Assembly: GCA_030407085.1 (NCBI GenBank)
Contig: CM059584.1
Coordinates: 60,279,501 to 60,343,500, forward strand
Length of the DNA stretch: 64,000 nucleotides
Source: Trichopria drosophilae
Taxonomy: Eukaryota > Arthropoda > Insecta > Hymenoptera > Diapriidae
Direction of reading: 5' to 3'
Under the pieces are notes generated by a model. The model saw only the letters and a program-made list of their open reading frames with translations, was not told the DNA's origin and searched no databases. The translations under genes and the position numbers were made by a program. Numbering within the stretch: position 1 is the first letter of the stretch; each line of letters opens with the position of its first letter. Shown here piece after piece: positions 11,766-20,735 of this stretch.

Positions 11766-12479
11766 GGGGTCGCTGATAACGAATCTGATATCTAATTTTA
11801 AAAATGTTTAAATTGCGGTTTGGGATTTCCAAAATGGTGCCATAAGTACATCCCCACTATTAGAACACTAATAACTGAATGCCTGAACGCAAAAATTACT
11901 TAGGCCCTCAAATTTCCCGATGGTGCAGTAGAAAAGGGCTAGAAAAAAGCCAAAGGTAATTGAATTGAAAAATAAATAGGACATATAGAGAATTTCATGC
12001 TGTAGAATGGTTTTATTTAGCGTGTTTTACTTGAACTACGGATTCCAAAAAAAAAAAATAAAAACTGTAAAATATTGCACACGTGAAATCGATAGAAAAA
12101 CTCTCGTGGTTATGTATATAAAATTATAAAATTTTGTTTTAGCCAACAATTTCTTCGATTTTTCAGCTACAAAACTGTATTCTTAACGTTCTTGATAGAA
12201 AAATTCGGTCGACTTCCCAAGCATTTGAAGATCGAGCGTCATCAGAATGCGCAAGGTTAGTACAGGTTAATTTCAAATAATTAATACGACATTTTAAAAT
12301 TTGTTTCAAAAGATTGATACATTGGGATTCTAATACCCATATCATATTTGAACGCCAAACTTCAAGAAAATACAATTTTTTTTAAATTTTAATTCACCGT
12401 GTTGGGTCCAACCTTTTTATTATTCCAATTTCGGATTTGTAAATAGGTACCTGGAAAATTCCTGAGACACCAATTACAA

Positions 12480-12835
12480 ACGAAACCGATCAATTTTGAC
12501 AAATCATTCCACCATATTGGATCCGCCATTTTGAATCTTGAAAATGTGATGTCAGATTCGTAATCAGCGACCTCGAAAACCCCCGAGTAACAAGTTTCGA
12601 ACAAATCCGATCGATTTTGAAAAAATCAATCCGCCATATTGGATCCGCCATTTTGAATCTTGAAAATGTGATGTTAGATTCGTAATCAGCGACCTCGAAA
12701 ACCCCCGAGTAACAAGTTTCGAACAAATCCGATCGATTTTGAAAAAATAATTCCGCCATATTGGATCCGCCATTTTGAATCTTGAAAATGTGATGTCAGA
12801 TTAGTAATCAGCGACCCCGAAAACCTCCGAATAGC
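12480..12835. repeat. Subterminal repeats, right end, three units of 122 bp
   Basis: Three close copies of the same unit in reverse orientation. CCATATTGGATCCGCC recurs at about 12512, 12634 and 12756, a period of 122. Units are very similar to each other, so the expansion is recent or homogenised. Such arrays often bind transposase in other families; here that is inference. Confidence 0.9.
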
Positions 12836-12957
12836 AAAATTCAGGAACATTCAACAAGTTTTGAGACTTTTTTTTTAGTTGCGGCTATAGCCGTCATGAC
12901 ATTTTTGGCCACTTTCTTTTTTGCGGCTATAGCCCTCATTGACACTCAAGGGGTTAA

Positions 12958-14103
12958 TAAACGACCAGAAAGAGCGAATGTTGGATCGTGACATTTTTTT
13001 CTACCTCGACAATATACTCCTTATAACATTTTCTAGACAGTTTTATGCAAGATGTTCTAAGCCGCTTAAATTCAATAAAATCATCATTCAATCGAGATCT
13101 TTTCCACTGCCTGTGTGCTGATTTCTTGGTAAAAAATAAATTCTTTAATTCCGCATTATACCATTGAGGAATATGGCAAGGAGTCAGTCTCATCAGCGGT
13201 GTGTGTCTCGACATCGCTTCGTAGATAATACCATAAAAAACCGATAGTGACTCATTAAAATCAGCCTCGCTCTCAATACGATCCCAGTTTATTAATGTCA
13301 GTATAGTTTACGCTGTTGAAATTAAATGATGTAAAATTAAAATTACTTAATTGGAGTTGATGCTGAGAAAGATAAAAATAAGCATGGGAGTGACGTATAT
13401 CTGTTGGTAAAAGATAGTCAGGACTCTCATGATAAGAAGTCTCGGGAATTGTAGAAAAAAGGAGATCTAAGGTATAACCCTTGCTGGGATGAACAGGAAA
13501 ATGAGGAGAAGCGTCTAAAAACGAGAACAGATCAGAGCAGATATTCGGTGAGGCTTTGATTTGAAGCGGAACATAACCGGTTGTTCTAAACCCGGAACCC
13601 GTGCAATTCCAAACAATATTCGGCAGATTGAAGTCACCACAAAGTAACCATTGACAGTCACTATATTTCATTGATAAATTCTCGATATGATTTGCAAATA
13701 AGGTGTAATCATCCAAGGATGACGAAGGAGAAAAATATGATGCCGAGAGTAGAAATCTGCCGAAGTTTGTTGATATTAAGACGCACAAATGTTCGGAGTT
13801 GGATAAAACAGTCGAGGATATTACAATACACGAATAAGAGTTCACAGCTATTAAAACACCGCCTCCCCTTTCAAACTGCGTCGAAGATCGGTCCGTCCTA
13901 AAGATGAAGTAACCATCGAATCCCAATTCGGAGTCCGTCATGTTATTGTGGAGCCATGTTTCCGAAAAGATAATAATATCTGGTGAAGTCTGAATGCCGA
14001 ATATCATATTGCGAATATCAGACAACTTCGTGCGGATTCCTCTTGCATTTAGATAGTATAAGGCGAGACTTCTGTGCTGATGAATCTCACTTGATTGTGG
14101 CAA
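12958..14103 (-). pseudogene. LINE ORF2 endonuclease domain and linker
   Basis: AP-endonuclease-like domain that nicks target DNA. From 14103: LNARGIRTK (asparagine of the first metal-binding block), IIIFSETWLH (catalytic glutamate), GGGVLIAV, LLCGDFNLPNIVW (GDFN block with catalytic Asp/Asn), YTLDLLFST and a DIRHSHA block corresponding to the terminal SDH motif. The frame closes at 13273 because of a one-base shift; the next part (13214 to 12958) has the linker with PQWYNAELKNLF and RQWKRSR. A second shift lies in an A7 run near 12990. Beyond 12957 the frame is cut by the TTAA element and continues at 11469. Confidence 0.85.
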
Positions 14104-14118
14104 TAAGCTCGGGCTCCG

Positions 14119-15190
14119 TCATGACTTCTTCGAAAAGGCATCCAGATCTTCAGTTGAATTAATGATCGTATCGACACCACCATCAGAGCGAATAATGAAA
14201 GACGTACCTCGCCGAAGTACTTTATGTCCCAAATATTTTGCAACTTCCTGTGCCTTTCGGAAGAGTTTGAAACGATCATGAGGTAGAAAATCATTAATAT
14301 ATATCTCATGCGTTGATCTCGCTGGGAAAACCGCAGACGAATTTAATGATTTTATTTTTCTTCGCGTTTGCATAATTAAATTCTTTTTAGCACGCGATGA
14401 CAAACGTACGAAAAGATTCGACGGGCGAGATGAGCTCATATATATATATATCATAATTCTTCCATTAGTCGAAGTAGAGGCAACAGACGATGGTGGTGCC
14501 GTTGAAGGAACTCGACGAGAAGGCATGCGACCGGCACGTTCAATTTCGGATGGAGCTAGCGGAACGCCCAAAGACTTGGCAATAGCGCACGCTGAACCTA
14601 TCAAGTCCTCGTTGTCCACTTCAGGTACGCCGTTGATTACGAGATCACATTGGAACTCCAATAACTCGACAGAAGACAGGCAGTTATCAGTTCTATAAAT
14701 ATGCTCTTTTAAACTAAGATTTTCCGCTGTCAAAGTCTCAACTTTCGATTTCAAATCGTCCATTTCTTCCACCTTCTTTTCGACTGAATCAAGCCGTCGA
14801 TTTTGATTTTCGATGATAGAGCGAAATTCCAATGAAAAGCTGTCAAGCTTTGTAGACAATAAGTCCGCCAACTCATTTTTTACGCCGTCAATGGATGACA
14901 TTTTTGCTTCAAAGCTTTCAAATTTTTTCAGCATAAGTTCTTGAAAAGAGCTGTCACAGGAACTTATATCATCATCTATACATTGGCTCTTCGACTTACC
15001 ACATGTTTTAGACGGTATTCCCCTTCTCACCTTCGAAAAAGTCGGATCCGCATCCTCTGGAGGCTCCACAAAAATGCAATCGTCAGTGTTCTCCGTTACT
15101 ATATTAAGACAACAGTTGAAAACTCCGGCAGTTGTACGATTATGGGTAGTAATGCATCCTGGGTGTGCACCTTTTTCACAGGTGACGAAC
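14119..15190 (-). pseudogene. LINE ORF1: zinc-finger-like start, coiled coil, FP-like C-terminal domain
   Basis: RNA-binding ORF1 protein of the LINE. The frame is open from about 15190 to 14119 but has no ATG at its upstream end; a stop just upstream (about 15193) cuts off the original start. The first part has a cysteine/histidine cluster (CEKGAHPGC at 15150-15178 and FNCCLN near 15110) like the end of a PHD-type finger, which several CR1-like elements carry in ORF1. Next comes a charged coiled coil (about 14940-14690). The last 150 residues resemble the C-terminal domain shared by many insect LINE ORF1 proteins and named after a baculovirus FP protein: LVINGVPE, IAKSLGVPL, IYINDFLPHDRFKLFRKAQ. 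Upstream, to about 15420, further frame pieces appear (a VRFVQNILTGRSSKIYI stretch), so the full ORF1 was longer. Confidence 0.75.
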
Positions 15191-15486
15191 TACCAAATTA
15201 TAATGGTAGAAAGTTAAAAATAAAATTGTCGTACGGATAAGCGCAGTTTTATCGCATCACTCGAGTCACACTCAATATAAATTTTGCTCGATCTTCCAGT
15301 TAGAATATTCTGAACAAATCGCACTTCCTTTACGAGAAAGCCGTAATCAAGAAGTACACGAATGTTGCCATCTGTCAGCGAGATATTGTACGAAATAGTC
15401 GTGATTCTTGAAACTTGAAAGTTCTATCACACGCAAAGAGAAATTTCGACTGTTTATTCTGCGGGTCACCTTAAACGAAAACCTAG

Positions 15487-15586
15487 TTGCCTAGTGTTTT
15501 GTATTCGTATCGAAAAGACCTTTCAAATGAGCCCCCACGCAACCCATGTTGCCATTTAAGATATCATCCCCCCTCGAGCCCCACGC
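15487..15586. repeat. Inverted copy of 7395-7500
   Basis: Reverse complement of the GC-rich part of the repeat at 7250-7520: GACCTTTCAAATGAGCCCCC, CCCATGTTGCCATTTAAG and CTCGAGCCCCACGC. It sits directly beyond the 5' remains of the LINE. Confidence 0.7.
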
Positions 15587-15599
15587 ATTAACACGATTT

Positions 15600-15830
15600 T
15601 TTAAATCCATGTATATTTAAGAGTTTTCAAGATCAACGATCACAAATCTGTAGTCAGATTTCCAAATTCAAAATGGTGGGCTCAAAATGGTGGAAGAATT
15701 TTTGAAAAGCAATCCTATTTATTTTAAATTTCGTATCCAATGGTTTTTTTCGGTCGCAGATTATTAATCTGACTTAACTGACGTTAGATTTTCAAATTTC
15801 AAATGTCAAAATATATGGAGAATTACCCAT
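15600..15830. repeat. Dispersed repeat, inverted copy at 45800-46015
   Basis: Shares, in reverse orientation with 45800-46015, the words GATTTAAAAAATCG, GCTTTTCAAAAATT, CAGATTATTAATCTG and the AATGGTTTTTC region. It also has AAAATGGTGGGCTCAAAATGGTGG, similar in style to the subterminal repeats of 11474-12953. Confidence 0.6.
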
Positions 15831-16358
15831 ACAACCCATAGTGGATGCTCCGTTTGTGGCCAGATCTCTGGTTTTGGTCATTGTTTCCATTTTTCGATGA
15901 TATTTTTTCATTTATACTAAACATTTTTATGCAGTATACAAGGCATTGTTTCTTTTTTGATAAGTCGTGAAAAAAATCTCACTTCTTTTTCGTTTTTTGA
16001 AGCTAAAAATTGGCTGGCCAAAACTATCACTATAGTGGCTAAAACCGGTGCATTTACCTCACGTCTGCTAAGAACGATTCAAATTTTATTAATATTTCTT
16101 GTCGAAATATCAATATTACACAATGAATTAAGATAATTTTTATATATATATCCAATTGGGAGCCTTATTGTTGAAAGTGAAAACGAAAATATTGAATAAA
16201 ATAAATTCTGCAGTTGGTCATACCAAGGATGTTAACGGTAAGTCTCTGTTATAAGAAAACAGTATATTTTTTTCTATGACGCTGAAGTTACCGGCCGTCT
16301 CCTTCGAGCGCTGATATTTTTTTGTAGCGAATTGTTCAATCATTTTATGGAAATAGTT
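15831..16358. other. AT-rich sequence, no gene
   Basis: Short AT microsatellite near 16140. No coding sequence or element ends recognised. Confidence 0.4.
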
Positions 16359-16710
16359 TTAAAACACTTCAGTAAGTTTCAAGGAAATTTTCCAGGAAGT
16401 TTCAGAAATTGAATGCCCTTTGTTGCAAAATTATTATTATTATTTATAAGAATTTAACGTATATCGCGATTTTAATGATTTCTTTACAAACAGTTAAGGA
16501 TAAACTGGGTGGAAATATTCTTGAAACCCACAGAAGTATGATAAAACTATTTACAGAAATTGAGCACCCTCCATTGTTTATAAAAGATTATTAAAATCGA
16601 GATATACGTTAAATTGTTATAAATAATAACAAAACTTTACAACAAACGGTGTTCCTTTTCTGAAAATTGCTGGAAACATCCTTGGAACCTATGGAAGTGT
16701 GTTAAAATTA
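16359..16710. repeat. Imperfect inverted repeat with arms of about 118 bp
   Basis: The left arm (16359-16476) matches the reverse complement of 16592-16710: both contain TTAACGTATAT.GCGATTTTAAT-type and TTTCC.GGAAGTTTCAG-type words and an ATTATTATTTATAA block. A third related segment (TGAAACCCACAGAAGTATGA near 16520) lies between the arms in direct orientation with the right one. It looks like a decayed foldback or MITE. Confidence 0.6.
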
Positions 16711-16721
16711 CTAATAAAACG

Positions 16722-16793
16722 CCAGCGGCCGATTAGAACGTGTATGGTTGCGAACCAGTTATGGCCGGCGCGCTCCGCCGAATCGGCCGCTGG
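16722..16793. repeat. Short perfect inverted repeat, GC-rich
   Basis: CCAGCGGCCGATT (16722-16734) and its exact reverse complement at 16781-16793 enclose 46 bases. The pair stands out in AT-rich surroundings. Function unknown. Confidence 0.7.
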
Positions 16794-16949
16794 GAATCAG
16801 CCGCTAATATTAGCTTCATTTTTATTATAAACGCATTAATTTTTTTATATAAGATAAAAGACCCAATAGGAGAACCATTTTTATCAGGTGTTTCCGATTT
16901 TCTTCAAAATTAAATTAATTTCATCAACATTATTATTAATTTATTTAAA

Positions 16950-17250
16950 TAAATAATAGATGAATTTATCGGTGATCCGAACCAATAGTGTCTGAGTTTT
17001 TTCAAATTTCGCGCGACAATTATTATGCCAGCCAATCAATTTGAAACTCATTTTATATTATACCCCATTTTTTTCAAGTGTTTTTCTTCATTTCGTTTTT
17101 TCTGAATTTTCTATTATTTATCATCTTGATATCACATTCCATCTAAAATGAGTTTCAAATTGATTGGCTGGCATAATAATTGTCGCGCGAAATTTGAAAA
17201 AACTCAGACACTATTGGTTCGGATCACCGATAAATTCATCTATTATTTAT
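16950..17250. repeat. Near-perfect palindrome, arms of about 106 bp
   Basis: The left arm (16950-17055) and right arm (17143-17250) are almost exact reverse complements, running from ATAATAGATGAATTTATCGG to AATTTGAAACTCATTTTA. The spacer contains CCCCATTTTTTTCAAGTG and CTGAATTTTCTATTATTTATC. The whole right half is repeated directly at 17456-17721. Confidence 0.85.
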
Positions 17251-17372
17251 TGAAATATCACCGAACGATAAATTCATCTTCATCTTAAAAAACACATCTG
17301 GGTAAAATGATGTAACCAGAAAAAATGAACTAAGGAATCATGACTTGATTTAAATCGGAGGGAATGCACGGG

Positions 17373-17443
17373 GTTGCCGTAGCTCAGATAGTAGAGCATT
17401 CGACGCGAAATCGAAAGGTCGTGGGTTCGCCCCCACCGGCTGT
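17373..17443 (+). pseudogene. tRNA-like sequence, probable SINE head
   Basis: Contains an A-box-like TAGCTCAGATAGT and a B-box-like GGTTCGCCCCC, with a 4-bp D stem (GCTC/GAGC) and a 5-bp anticodon stem (TTCGA/TCGAA). The anticodon loop is CGCGAAA, which would give anticodon CGA (Ser), but position 33 is G instead of the near-invariant U. The acceptor stem (GTTGCCG/CGGCTGT) has a T-T mismatch and wobble pairs, and the T loop is one base short. A working tRNA is unlikely. A pol III promoter at the head of a SINE fits better, because the sequence downstream is a repeat with another copy at 17059. Confidence 0.6.
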
Positions 17444-17455
17444 GAATGTGCTTCC

Positions 17456-17721
17456 ATACCCCATTTTTTTCAAGTGTTTTTCTTCTTTTCGTTTTTTCTG
17501 AATTTTCTATTATTTATCATCGTAATTTCACAATTTAAAAAAAATAAAAAATAAAAAATAAAAAAAATAAAAAAAATAAAAAAAGAATCATTCTTGAGAT
17601 TCTTTAATTTAATTCGTATCACATTCCATCTAAAATGAGTTTCAAATTGATTGGCTGGCATAATAATTGTCGCGCAAAATTTGAAAAAACTCAGACACTA
17701 TTGGATCGGATCACCGATAAA
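17456..17721. repeat. Direct repeat of 17059-17235, body of the SINE-like unit
   Basis: Starts ATACCCCATTTTTTTCAAG and runs through CTGAATTTTCTATTATTTATC, an A-rich insertion (17530-17585), AAATGAGTTTCAAATTGATT and GGATCACCGATAAAT. Compared with 17059-17235 it has about 80 extra bases, mainly the A-rich insertion. Confidence 0.8.
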
Positions 17722-17956
17722 TCGGATCAAGCTTAAAAGTTAAGGCTGTTGAAAAGGATGAGGCTTTGATTTTTACTGTAATGTCATGAACATCGTAAAG
17801 TATTTGAATAATTGAAGAGTTCTTAGGAAGAAGGGCACATCTCGAGATGTGACCTTTTTCTGGAGAACTGTTTTTCTGAATCTACTAACCATTTACTATA
17901 TTCTCATTAAAAATAATTGAAATATCTTGTTATTTGTGAAAATTATGGCCAACAAA

Positions 17957-18040
17957 AAGTATCATTCTATGGAAAAAGGGCATATCTCGAAAAATTTTCC
18001 ATTTAAATTTTAAATTATTTACTTTGTAATCTCGTCCTGA
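17957..18040. repeat. Dispersed repeat, second copy at 39937-40040
   Basis: CATTCTATGGAAAAAGGGCA followed by TATCTC and AAAAATTTT, then CTTTGTAAT, is shared with 39937-40040 in the same orientation. A weaker echo occurs at 17820-17845. Confidence 0.55.
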
Positions 18041-18348
18041 GAAGGACGAGGCAAACTTTATTTTCAACGCGCGAACTACAAAAGGGGGGCGGGGGCGCGG
18101 GTTCAAATCTCGCGACGGCGGAACTACTTCGCGAAATGACCGGGAACTTAATAAACCGACACTCACTGGATATTGATAAAAGAGTCTACTTACAGATGCG
18201 CTGGCGATCCGCCCTCGGAGGCGATGCTGCTGGCGTCCTCCTCAGCTGCAGGGGGGGTCGACCTCGGTCGGGGCTGGTCCTTGGGCGCGGATGCGTGGCG
18301 AGGTCGGAACTCCAAACTACACTTTCGCGGCAGTACTCAAAAACTTTC
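18041..18348. other. GC-rich junction left of the LTR element
   Basis: Contains GCGGGTTCAAATCTCGC (18092-18110), a well-formed tRNA T-arm, but no matching acceptor or A box upstream, so it is not a tRNA gene. On the minus strand GTAAGT near 18190 resembles a 5' splice site. This segment does not match the sequence next to the second U3 copy at 34464, so the left LTR is either truncated here or belongs to a different subfamily. Confidence 0.4.
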
Positions 18349-18904
18349 CGGGTTTATTGCGAATTTCGATCGGTGCTCGCCGATGCTCTTTGCTATGGAG
18401 ACTCTCGAGACTGACTGACTGACTGATGCTTACTGTCCTCCTCTTCTCCTCCGGGACGGTGCGCCGTCGAGCCGGCGCGTGCGCGCTCGAGTGATCGGCG
18501 TGAGAGAGGGGTTCGCTCGGGGGTCCTAGTTGGGGGACGTACTCGTCGGGGCGATGACGAGCACCGTCCTCGGGGTCTTCATGGTGGGAGGGGACGACAC
18601 GGAGCGCTGACAAGTGCTTCGTGCGTCCCCGTATCGTCTCGGGCTAGCTTTCGCTGTTTTGAGAGAGAGAACGATAGGGAGGGATGGAGAGAGGTCGGCG
18701 GCGGTGGCCGAGGCCCGTTACTCGGGAACTCTCGAGGCGCACTGCGGCACGACCTGTGGGGGAGGACGAGTGGAGGCGCGCTCCGTTAAAAAACAGAACC
18801 GTTTCTCCTCCGGGAGGGGCGGGCTTCGTAGCGGGGTTCCGCCCGGCCCCAATAGATGGCGCGAGGTTCGGGAAGCGCGTCTATCTGTGTCGAGTTTCGT
18901 CACA
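18349..18904 (-). repeat. LTR part (U3-like) of gypsy-1, 3' copy
   Basis: About 556 bp nearly identical to 34464-35014 in the same orientation. On the minus strand it begins TGTGACGAAAC and ends near an AATAAA (18349-18354). Small differences include a 4-bp change in the ACTG repeat. The sequence immediately inside (18905-18925) is G-rich on the minus strand (GGCCCGGGGGTT), as expected for a polypurine tract. Confidence 0.8.
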
Positions 18905-19057
18905 AACCCCCGGGCCTGACTCCAGTTTCGCGAAGGACAACATCATCGTAAGGGACAGCAGGTCACGCACACGACACCGGCGCGTCCCGGATACCGGGAT
19001 GGGGAGGAGGAGGCTACTCTACCCGCTACCGGGCCGGGTGCCTCCGGCGATTGGGGG

Positions 19058-20221
19058 TTAACGGCCCCCCTCGTCGCGAGACCTCCTTCCCCCCAGTAGT
19101 CGCCGATAGCAACTGTGCGCCGGGTGGCCTCGCTGGCCACAATTCCAGCAGCGGCGCTCGGCGGGGGTGACCCGTAACGGTCCCGGGCCGGCCCTGGTGA
19201 GGGTACGTCCCCCGAGAGTCGCTACCGGAACTAGCGGTGCCATGAGGGGGGGTGGTAGGGACATCAGGGGAGGTGGCTGCGTTACCTCGACCGTCCTCCC
19301 GGGGTCTACCGGCACCACGCTGACTAATAGTGCCCGGTCTGGGGCGATCCTTATTAGGACCGGGGGATCCGGTCGCGGAATCCGCGAGGGGTCGCCATGG
19401 GCTACCCCGCGGAGCGGCCGGGTGCGGTTCCCCCTTCGGGTTCGTCGGCGTCGTCGACGACGGCGGGAAGCGCCAAGCCGCCGGGGTTCCTCGCACACCG
19501 GCTCCGCGAGGTCGGTGTGGCTGGTCGCCTGGGTTCCCGGGAGGGGCTCGGCCCTCACAAATCGAAGGGGGGAGAGGGGGCGCGGCTGTGCCGGATGGGC
19601 CCAAACGTATTCCCGCACCGGCGGGGGGGCCCACGGTTGCGGGTTTGGCACCTCGGGGGGTCCCCTCAAGAACTGCCCCCGCCGACCCCTCCGCTCCTCC
19701 TCCCAGACCAAGGCTCAAAAGTCCTCGATAGGGACCAACGACTGGGAGGGGTGAGAAGGGGGGGGGCGAACGAGGAGGTTCTCCCCCGATTGCCCGATGG
19801 AGGGCTGCGCGGCACCGTCTCCGCCCTCCTCCATCTCCTCCGGTGAGGAGTGGTCCGTGTCCGGGGGCGGGGGCTGTCCGGGGGCCTCATAGGGGCGGCG
19901 GAGGCGCGGTTGCCCCGACGGGTCGTCCGACTCGTCTGTCGCCGTCCCCAACTGCAGGGGTCTGAGACCGGCGTGGCACGGGGGAATCGGGTGGTCGGAG
20001 GTTGGCCGCGCGAACACCACCCCTCCGGCCTCCACCGGTTGGGGCAGGTGGCAGACGGTCGGTAGGGGTGGGAATTCCGCCGGGGTGAGTGGCGGCACCG
20101 CTGTCGCTGCCTCTGGCGTCGGTGGTGGTGACGCCGTGGCTCCCCTGGGGCGGACGAAAGTGACCTGGCAAGGCACCCACGCCCACCGGGTCCTCTTCTT
20201 TCCTGGTGCCACCTTCACCAT
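19058..20221 (-). pseudogene. Extra ORF (ORF3) of gypsy-1, proline/arginine-rich with C-terminal CCHC knuckle
   Basis: One reading frame from ATG at 20221 to 19058, about 387 codons, interrupted by a single in-frame TGA at 19715-19717. The first part is proline-rich (PPTPEAATAVPPLTPAEFPPLP) and acidic near TDHSSPEEMEEGGD. The middle has an arginine tract (SRRRRRRRRTRR). The C-terminus carries a zinc knuckle CWNCGQRGHPAHSC (CX2CX4HX4C), a single-strand nucleic acid-binding motif typical of Gag nucleocapsids. It lies downstream of pol, where some elements have env, but has no signal peptide or membrane segment. No homologue comes to mind. A displaced second nucleocapsid or an RNA-binding accessory protein is plausible, but that is inference. 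The very GC-rich DNA leaves long open frames in every phase, so coding is supported mainly by the knuckle and the ATG start. Confidence 0.6.
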
Positions 20222-20484
20222 TTTGCTGGGTTGTACCTAAAAAAAACAAAGGGGATTACCCTACATTGGTTGGGTCTACTTTAAGAGTTGGGCCAACCTT
20301 ATCCTTCGTTATTCCAATAATATCACCTACTAACAGAGTGTAAGCATAATTAGTAAGACAATCACAGTTTGATATCAATTGACCCATACACAGCGACAAC
20401 AAAACAACAAAACACGAAAAAAAAATAGATAAAGGTGGGGGGGGGGGTAGTGGTCCCTCAACTATAGAGGTACCAGTGTAGCAT

Positions 20485-20735
20485 CTAGAATCTTCGGGGA
20501 CGTAGGCCGGGACGTCTTCCGCCCGGGTGCGCCGGCGAAAAGGAGACATGCGGCGCTGCTGTCTTGCGTGGACGACCTGGGCGCCTACGGGGTGGGGTCG
20601 CTTTAGTCGTATCCACTGGCCTTATCACTCGGGGCACCTCGCTGCGGCGTAGCATGGGGGTACGCTCGTTCGGTCCTTGGGTGGCCGGTCGGGGCTGTTT
20701 CGATGGCCGCCCACGGCGACGTGGCAATGGTTCTT
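20485..20735 (-). pseudogene. Pol C-terminal tail with two AT-hook-like motifs
   Basis: A frame overlapping the last 130 bases of the integrase frame and continuing beyond it. It encodes PRRRGRPSKQPRP and, about 45 residues later, PPRRRPGRPRKTAAP. Both resemble AT-hooks (core RGRP or PGRP flanked by basic residues), which bind the minor groove of AT-rich DNA. The integrase frame (20603-22954) runs out of recognisable sequence at about 20740, so a one-base shift there probably moved the true tail into this frame. Inference: a basic tail that tethers the integration complex to AT-rich chromatin. Confidence 0.5.

Larger units (their letters stand above)
11474..12953. mobile_element. Non-autonomous DNA transposon with TTAA target duplication, nested in the LINE
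   Basis: Perfect 13-bp ends CCCCTTGAGTGTC (11474-11486) and its reverse complement (12941-12953) are flanked by TTAA on both sides (11470-11473 and 12954-12957). Removing the element and one TTAA restores an open LINE frame reading through SFWSFINN into the following RT region, which fixes the insertion site. No transposase is encoded. Subterminal arrays of about 121 bp sit at both ends in inverted orientation. TTAA duplication and a CCC-type end suggest piggyBac. The subterminal units are instead shared with the element at 52627-54610, so another superfamily with a 4-bp A/T target is equally possible. Confidence 0.9.
9449..15420 (-). mobile_element. CR1/Jockey-like non-LTR retrotransposon (LINE), minus strand
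   Basis: Order on the minus strand: ORF1 (zinc-finger-like segment, coiled coil, FP-like domain), ORF2 with AP-type endonuclease, linker, reverse transcriptase, C-terminal domain, 3' UTR and a tail of AAAT repeats at 9449-9470. The RT and C-terminal motifs look CR1/Jockey-like, but clade assignment needs a tree. The 5' end is not clear; coding remnants reach about 15420. It is split by the TTAA-flanked element 11474-12953. Several frameshifts and stops make it inactive. No target duplication could be identified. Confidence 0.85.

Noticed and set aside
17373..17443. Functional tRNA-Ser(CGA) gene
   Set aside because: G at position 33, mismatch in the acceptor stem and short T loop; repeat copies around it point to a SINE head.
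18041..18130. tRNA gene suggested by a good T-arm at 18092-18110
   Set aside because: No A box, anticodon arm or complementary acceptor sequence could be found upstream.
19026..19890. Several overlapping GC-rich frames on both strands
   Set aside because: High GC removes stop codons in all phases. Only the minus frame with ATG and the zinc knuckle was kept.
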